A stretch of 14,212 nt of DNA, from positions 1 through 14,212 of the forward strand of contig JADGJH010000811.1 of NCBI GenBank assembly GCA_027596945.1. The letters run 5' to 3'. This stretch comes from Physocladia obscura (lineage: Eukaryota; Chytridiomycota; Chytridiomycetes; Chytridiales; Chytriomycetaceae). The position numbers and the translations under genes are program-made. The notes beneath the pieces are model-generated. The model was not told the origin of the DNA. It saw only the letters and a program-made list of their open reading frames with translations, and ran no database searches. Each line of letters starts with the position of its first letter. Position 1 is the stretch's first letter. This document shows, one piece after another, positions 8,499-14,212 of this stretch.

Positions 8499-11400
8499 TT
8501 ATTTTTTCAAAATCGCCCTGTGGACATTGCTGATTTTTTCAACACTCTTGTTCTTTGAGTTTCTGAGAACATTTTTTAAATCAAAAAGACCTGCCGCTTC
8601 CTGCGCAACCTTGCTGTCCTTTATCTGGCCAATTGAGTGGTTAATTTCGAATAAACAAATTTTCTTTCATTTACCAATGTTCCCAATGCAATTAACGCCA
8701 AATATTCATTCTCAACGTCAGATTCGTCGGCCAAGAACTATTTGAGGACAAGGTTTAATCAAAGTTGCAGACAAAAAAATATAATTTCACCTCTAACAGA
8801 TTTGACAAAAGGTCAAAACTGAAGGTGTCATCCTTTTTCTCTTTGAACAAAATGATGACACTGATGATATTATAGTTGTTTTTTTTTTTTTGTTTTTTTC
8901 AATTAAGTGGTAAGAACAATCAATCAAATATATTTGTGACTTACTTCAAATATAGAGAAACAACAGCTAAACGCAAATTCGCATTTGCTGACAAATTCCA
9001 CTTGTATGAGAGTACGTCAACAACCTAGAATTAAATTTCAGTTCAAAGAGTTCGAAAAGCGGGGATAACTAACCGTTTGCCGATTCTTGTACAAATATTC
9101 ACAACCCTCTTTCGTTCCAACTAAATTCACAATGCTTCTTAAACACAGCATTCTGTTCGTTTCAAAATCAGATTGCGCAAACGGCGTCGACAAGTTAGCG
9201 GCATTCAACAATTTCGGTAAAAGATTTGACCCCTCAATTGACAAGGGGGTTGCCGAAAATAAAATAGAGATTCTGATTAAATCAATTCCTGTTTTAAATT
9301 CACATGTTTTAGGCTCTAACCCTATAAAAAAAACAGCACAATTTTAATTCACAAACCAGGGAACCGCACCGCCTCTGGCCATTCAAACGCAATTTTTCCA
9401 ATAGCAGCCCAATATCTTTGGTCAAAACTTTTTGCAACTTTATCTTTTCCTCCTTGTATCAGATCAAGCAAAGCATTCACAGCCGAAAGCTCATCAGAGC
9501 TTAATGCACTTCCACCAACTTTGTGCGAATCGCTGTTTAATTGCCCAATTTTATTTTTGACTCCTCTGCAATTTATTAATCCAAAAGTCGAATAGATCTG
9601 AAAATAATTTAAAAAAGATAAAATGCATTGAAAATTTTGATAATACAAACCCCAGGAAATAGATTTGGAACAGCAACCGCGGGTTTCGCCGTCGTTGCAG
9701 ATGGTGCAGAACCCGGGATGTATCGTCCCGCACCAGTATACGGGTCAACAAAATTTGGGTCAAGCTCATTTCCAAGGGTTGCAGGCTTTGCGTTGCTTAT
9801 GATAAAGTTTGCAATCTGTTCCAAAAAATCCTGCGGGAGTTCGTGTGTGTCAATAAATCTTTGTGCAGTCACGTAAGGATTTTCTGTGTTTATTTTGTTT
9901 GAAATAAAGAAAACAATTTCAAAAGCTCAGCAGATTTGCAAACCATCATTGTTATACGGCAATTTTAAATTTTGTCCAGCACCAATGTCAATATCAAATA
10001 CGTAATCATATTCACGGCCTGCATATATTTGCTTACGACCACCACCAACTGCGTCAACGACTTCGCCGATTTTTACCCACCTATCCGCAGTATATTGGTG
10101 TGCTTCAACCAAATCACCATTTCGAACCATGATAACCTGATTTAGCTTTCCCTCTTGTTGCAGAGCTTCGAGCCCCGGCAACTTTGTCTTGTCAACATCT
10201 CCAATTTGATTTCTGGCGAGGAAAAATATTATAAAAGATGAAAATATCAAATTAATACATTTTAAAACTTACGATGGAATTTGTTGCTTCGCAACTTCGT
10301 CATCAAATACTTTCGTGTCTTCAACAGAAGCAAACCGATCCTCACGAGTCGTGAATACACGGACAACAGCGTCACTCCCTCCAGATACAATATCTCCATT
10401 ATAAAGAGCGGCGACACACCAAACAGACGTACACGGATGCTGAATAGTTTGAACGCATTTGTATTCTAGAAAATAAATAAAATAATTAATCACACTGCAA
10501 TATATTGCAATTACACATGGACAACAAACCATGCCCATCGGGAATCCAAACGCGAACAGTTCGATCTTCGCCGCATGATGCAAACCCTGCCAATTCTGGC
10601 AAAGGAGTCAATCCGTAAACAAACGACGAGTGCGAAGAGAGTTCTGCAAGACAATCTCCCGCAAATCCCCAAACTCGAATAGTGCTTTTATATTAAATAG
10701 AAAAAGCTCAGTTACCATGTGTTTAGAAGTAAAGCAGAAAATATCTTCAAACCTGTCATTGGAAGCTGACAAAAAACCGACACTTTCAAGAGGGGCTAAC
10801 GCGCGTACAGCATCTGTGTGTCCAGTAAAGTTCCGGATAAATTTTCCGTCGGAGCTCCAAAGCTTGATTAATTTATCTGCCGAACCTGTTTTTTTTTTTG
10901 AACATGATTTTTTTTTTTTTTCTCGAGTACCAGTTAGATATCCAAAGTCACCAGCACTTAACACAGCCCATACTGCTTGAGAATGGCCCGTAAGTGTGAA
11001 AGCACACTCCCAGTTTCGCCAAACTTTTGCTGTTCTGATTTTTGCGAATTTTGAAAAGTTAGCATGAACGAGCCGGTGGGATATTATTGGATACGAACCT
11101 GTCCCACGAGCCTGAAATCAACACACCCGACGCATCGAAGGCAAGTGCACACACATTATCAGAATGACCGACAAGCATAAAGATTGGCTCCGCGTCAGCG
11201 GGAGAAGCGGCATCGAACACGAGAATCGTTTTGTCAGCACTCCCGGACGCAATAAGGCCTGGTGTTAATACGCGATGAATCGTGGAGTAGGCGCTGAAAG
11301 GGACGCAAACAAAAAAAAACGCACCTTGCGGAAACTCTGGTGTCGGCGGAACAAAAACCACGGCGGACACAAAGTGTGAATGGCCAAGCCGAGTGGAATA

Positions 11401-11634
11401 GAGGAGAAACTGTGAGCTTTCGTGTTCGTGTGACAAAGTATTGAGTGGTGATTGTGATTGTATCTCATGACTGTAAACAGGAATCCACTGCAAGACTTTC
11501 GTGTCGCGCGAGACAGACACAATGCCGCCAGATTCGCCGAGCGCCGCCACGCCGCGTACGTCTTGCGAGTGTCCGCTGAGCTGCGCGCGCAACCGATATT
11601 GTTTTCGCTTCCCTTCAACTTCTTCTGTCATCAT
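8499..11634 (-). CDS. PLAA: PLAA/Doa1/Ufd3: WD40-PFU-PUL ubiquitin-binding Cdc48 cofactor
   Basis: Fifteen exons: 11634-11479, 11409-11325, 11258-11099, 11034-10931, 10885-10753, 10684-10530, 10465-10273, 10212-9944, 9883-9651, 9597-9357, 9321-9074, 9024-8945, 8860-8791, 8737-8675, 8624-8499. The CDS of 2316 nt gives 771 aa (human PLAA about 795, yeast Doa1 715), with every phase matching. Seven WD repeats span about 1-315, for example LSGHSQDVRGVAAL, SGSWDRTAKVW, TGSADKLIKLW and SASNDSTIRVW. The linker FDDEVAKQQIP leads to the PFU domain (about 335-440; VKIGEVVDAVGGG, EYDYVFDIDIG, LKLPYN). A DPYTGAGRYIPG motif lies at about 464-475. The C-terminal PUL domain (about 500-771) has armadillo-type repeats ending in ALGTLIKDSKVAQEA. 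In this family the WD40 and PFU domains bind ubiquitin and PUL binds the Cdc48/p97 tail, supporting ubiquitin homeostasis, ERAD and endosomal sorting. The gene is complete and looks functional. A second ATG lies immediately after the first. Confidence 0.95.
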
Positions 11635-11723
11635 AGTGAATATTGATATTTTTTTTTCAACAAACGCGTTTGCCTTTCAAAATTACCTCAGATCAGATGA
11701 AAATTTCGCAAAATAACAAGAGT

Positions 11724-11897
11724 ATACAAGGGCAGGAAATAACAGACCAATCTTTATGTCATATCCCGCATGCAAGCATAAATTATTTGGATGCCATAAT
11801 TGTGTCAATTGTAACTGCAAAAACCCAAACGAAAAAAAAAAAAACATCAAAACACAACCTGTCAAAACTAAAAATGCCAAAAAATACAAAGATAGTT
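11724..11897 (+). other. Short Cys-rich open frame, possible transposon relic
   Basis: An open frame of about 58 codons contains CKHKLFGCHNCVNCNCKNP (from 11771), with Cys spacing C-x7-C-x2-C-x2-C-x-C. A Lys-rich stretch follows and then TGA. The spacing suggests a metal-binding knuckle of the kind seen in CXC-type domains or transposase tails, but no family could be assigned. The only ATG (about 11756) would leave 47 codons. It may be chance or a relic exon. Confidence 0.2.
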
Positions 11898-12343
11898 GAT
11901 CAGCTTTAAAATAACAGGTGCATTGATGTGCCAATTTTTGGGCATGATTGCAGCAAGGCACACATTGACCATAAAACAGTCAAAGTCAAATATAGTTGGA
12001 CAATTGGAGAGGAGCTCGCAGACTCAAGATTTGTGTCAAACTTATTATCTCATCAATCAAGGCAGCTGCGTATGAAATATGTAAAATTTTTGCAAGTGCA
12101 TACATCAAATTCATTAAACTTACAGAGGTTCCTTCTCACTGTATTTCAAGATCTAGAAGTAATGCTGTATCAATGCAAATCAACTCCAAAACAAAAAACT
12201 CATTACGTGAATAATAAATCTGGAATTGTAAAATGGCAGCAGAAACAGGACACAAATTTATGTTGCTGTCTTTATATTTTTTGCAAGAAACCATTTACAA
12301 AAATTCCAAAAAATCTTGCCATTTAAAACAAAAATTCATGTCA

Positions 12344-12562
12344 TTAGCAGTACAATGTGGTGCTGCAACTGCTCCCGCAGCGCCGCTGCATCTGCTTTGG
12401 CTCAATTGGCATGCTTCTTGGCATTTTGAATTGTGCAATCATATCAATTTGCCCAGGGATGCCGGCGTGGGCATTTGACGTGTTTGGAGTGGCTACTGGT
12501 GGTATGAATTGAACTGTCTGAAACAATTGATGACCTTTATTTTTGCCGCAATTGCAAGCCAC
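12344..12562 (-). other. Small hypothetical ORF, 72 codons
   Basis: It starts MACNCGKNKGHQLFQ and ends RRCGSSCSTTLYC. The middle is Pro/Met-rich with PPVATPNTSNAHAGIPGQ. It has more GC and more balanced codons than the surrounding DNA, which hints at past coding use. No domain, intron or neighbour explains it. It may be a fragment of an older mobile element or chance. Confidence 0.25.
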
Positions 12563-12644
12563 AGGCGAAAATTCAGCACACCAAATGTCAGAACACCGGC
12601 AACACTAACCAATTTGCCTTTCCAACACATTTCCACAACTCAGT

Positions 12645-13669
12645 GATCCAATGGAAATCAACACAGTCCAACAACAACAACAGTCCTTTTGATGCCTCAC
12701 ACCTGAACAGAAACAATTTTTTTGTTTCAAAGGATGGTGTGTTCTACTGCCAATCTAAACGACATGACACAGACCATTGTGACAAACTCAAGGCTTGCCA
12801 AGCTTCACAAAACAACAATATCCAATCCTCAATGTCCAAACCAAGCTTCAAGAAAGCCTCAATCAACCATGCTGCCCAAACCATTGAAGAACCAACTATT
12901 GACAACAGTGCCATCATCAAACATTAACACTGTTGTTAACACAGACTCTTCTACCATGCCAACAATTTCTACTGTATCTGAACCTACTACTGTCTCTATG
13001 GACTCACTGATTGAAAACCACTCTATCAAAATTATCCAATTTTTGTTCCATCACATTGAAAACAGAACTGATCAAGTTGGACTGTTCATTTGCGAAGGCC
13101 AAGTAAATGGACATCCTGCCAAGATTCTTATTGACTCTGGAGCCAGCCCAAATTTCATCAAAGCAAGTCATCCTTCAACCAAGGATAACATTGTCACTAC
13201 TGCTCAATCCCTCATTGTCAAGTTTGCTGACAAGTCGACTGTCACTGGCAAGACCACTAAACAACTTAGGCTATCTGTAACCGGAACAGACTTCCAAGGC
13301 CATCACTCCTTTACTGCAGTACCATTTTTGGCCTACAATGTCATTTTAGGCAAAGACTGGCTAAATAAGCATAATCCAATGATTGATTGGCCTACAAATG
13401 GCATTCACATCAAGAACTACTCCTGGTCCTGTACTTTACCAAAACTGCTGCCCGAGATTATGACTGCCAAAAGCTTTGCCAAGCTCTTCAAAAAGAAAGC
13501 TGACAAGAATTCAACTTTTTGCATCCTAATTCCAAAACCAACTACAAGCCACACAATCTCAAACCAAGCAGCAAATACTTTAAAAACTACCACCAACAGC
13601 AATGACGTCAATACTGTAGCAAAGGAAGCACTTCATCCTGAAATCCACAAAATTATTGTTACGGAATGA
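12645..13669 (+). pseudogene. Ty3/gypsy Gag-protease fragment, broken
   Basis: The pieces lie in three frames. Frame one (12645 on) reads DPMEINTVQQQQQSF, the usual end of a gypsy Gag capsid, then a stop and LTPEQKQFF. Across the T-run at 12714-12724 the frame changes to SKDGVFYCQSKRHDTDHCDKL (knuckle near 12739-12780). That knuckle keeps C-x4-H-x4-C, but its first Cys is Val. Another shift before the TAA at about 12925 leads to the long frame ending at 13669. That frame holds the retropepsin active site ILIDSGASPNFI (about 13124-13160) and the gypsy-type protease end VILGKDWLNKHNPMIDW. A pol linker ends in LHPEIHKII, just before reverse transcriptase should start. Reverse transcriptase, RNase H and integrase are absent, and the sequence runs into an LTR-like region. 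This is a dead, internally deleted copy. Confidence 0.75.
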
Positions 13670-14021
13670 GCCTTTAGTTAGTGGATTTCAGAGCCAAAGA
13701 ATTAAGTTTTTAGAAGATTCTCCTTTTGTTTGCATTCATAGTTCAGGTTTTTATAGTTTTGGATTTGAAAAAGGAAGAAAGACGTTTCCAGAAAAAGAAA
13801 ATTAAAGACAAAAAGGGAAAAATGAAGAAGTAAGAAGGTAACAATAAAAGTGAAATAAAAGTATAAGAATTGATAAAGTGATAGAGAAAATATAAAAGAA
13901 TAAGATGTCACTTGAAGTAGGTCTTGATTGTTTTTGGTTCTTGAGTTATTGAGTCTCTTGTAGAATTTTCCAGAGCGGCCGAAAAAATGTAAATAACGTT
14001 AAAAATAGTTATTCCGTTACG
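13657..14021 (+). repeat. Candidate LTR of the gypsy element
   Basis: About 365 nt begin TGTTACGGAAT and end ATTCCGTTACG, an imperfect inverted pair like the short terminal inverted repeats of LTRs. Inside are a long purine-rich stretch and a good TATA box. The start falls within the last codons of the protease/linker frame, whose TGA is therefore supplied by this repeat. Only one copy is in the window, so direct-repeat proof is lacking. It could also be a solo LTR inserted into pol, but no target duplication was seen. Confidence 0.45.
13891..13898 (+). promoter_or_regulatory. TATA box in the candidate LTR
   Basis: TATAAAAG lies about 235 nt into the candidate LTR, after a purine-rich U3-like stretch and about 125 nt before its end, where an LTR core promoter is expected. 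Confidence 0.4.
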
Positions 14022-14028
14022 AATAGAT

Positions 14029-14212
14029 GTGGTAAGGTGGCGTAGTGGCTACAACTCGTACTTACACAGAAAGGTACGGTCCCTGTGCGTTGTCTACATT
14101 TTAGGCCTCTTTTTCACGTATATGTCGAAAATCATAAAAAAAAAAAAATCTCACAGTCAAAATGCAAGCAGCACGCCCATTTTACCTGTGCACAATTGTT
14201 ATCAATATGAAT
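14029..14212 (+). mobile_element. tRNA-derived SINE, copy 2 (reaches window end)
   Basis: The head GTGGTAAGGTGGCGTAGTGG and CTACAACTCG match the A-box region of copy 1. The B-box region is damaged (GGTACGGTCCC instead of GGTTCGATCCC). The body shares GGCCTCTTTTTCACGTA, an A-run of 13, TCTCACAGTCAAAA, AGCAGCACGCCCATTTTACC and TTATCAATATGAAT with copy 1. It starts about 8 nt after the candidate LTR end. The 3' end may lie outside the window. The two copies differ at many scattered sites, so they are old or come from different subfamilies. Confidence 0.75.

Larger units (their letters stand above)
11635..12640. other. About 1 kb upstream of PLAA, no assigned gene
   Basis: The part next to 11635 presumably contains the PLAA promoter; no TATA box stands out. 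The rest is AT-rich. A plus-strand open frame at 11928-12326 has no recognisable domain and its composition looks non-coding. Two small Cys-containing frames in this region are listed separately. This may be the eroded 5' part of the retroelement that begins near 12645, or of another element. Confidence 0.4.

Noticed and set aside
8527..8745. Plus-strand 72-codon open frame
   Set aside because: It is antisense to PLAA exons 14-15, whose minus-strand coding is supported by phase and PUL-domain similarity.
13702..13911. Minus-strand 69-codon hydrophobic open frame
   Set aside because: It is the antisense of a purine-rich tract in the candidate LTR; the Phe/Leu-rich translation is a composition artefact.
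1..14212. Bacterial features such as operons, ribosome binding sites or CRISPR arrays
   Set aside because: The genes have spliceosomal introns and eukaryotic families; no regularly spaced direct repeats are present.

Overview
The window looks like nuclear DNA of a eukaryote, most likely a fungus and plausibly an early-diverging (chytrid-type) one. It is AT-rich, and its genes are cut by many very short GT-AG introns (35-84 nt). An oligopeptide transporter of the fungal/plant OPT family lies next to a PLAA/Doa1 gene, and decayed mobile elements flank the genes. The organism call is inference, because no rRNA or other marker is present.

Layout from left to right. At 154-2120 (minus strand) is a decayed tyrosine-recombinase (Crypton-like) element ORF. 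At about 2192/2396-3071 (plus) is an unrecognised small four-exon gene. About 1.1 kb without a recognisable gene follows. At 4238-4430 (minus) is a tRNA-derived SINE that abuts the broken 3' end of a photolyase N-terminal domain (4432-5213, minus). At 5342-7898 (minus) is a complete four-exon OPT transporter gene (793 aa). Its roughly 600 bp upstream region carries candidate GATA-factor sites. At 8499-11634 (minus) is a complete 15-exon PLAA/Doa1/Ufd3 gene (WD40-PFU-PUL, 771 aa). After about 1 kb of unassigned sequence with two small Cys-containing ORFs comes a broken Ty3/gypsy fragment (Gag zinc knuckle plus aspartic protease, about 12645-13669). This runs straight into a candidate LTR (13657-14021). 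A second copy of the same SINE follows at 14029-14212, in the opposite orientation to the first.

Two genes look intact and functional: the OPT transporter (plasma-membrane uptake of small peptides or metal chelates) and PLAA (a ubiquitin-binding Cdc48/p97 cofactor). They lie in tandem on the minus strand, and nothing suggests they share a pathway. For both, the exon chain closes in phase from ATG to stop and the conserved family blocks are continuous, which strongly supports the reconstruction. The flanks are transposon graveyards. The most notable finds are the SINE family, represented by two diverged copies that share both a tRNA-like head and a conserved body, and its position exactly where the photolyase gene is truncated.
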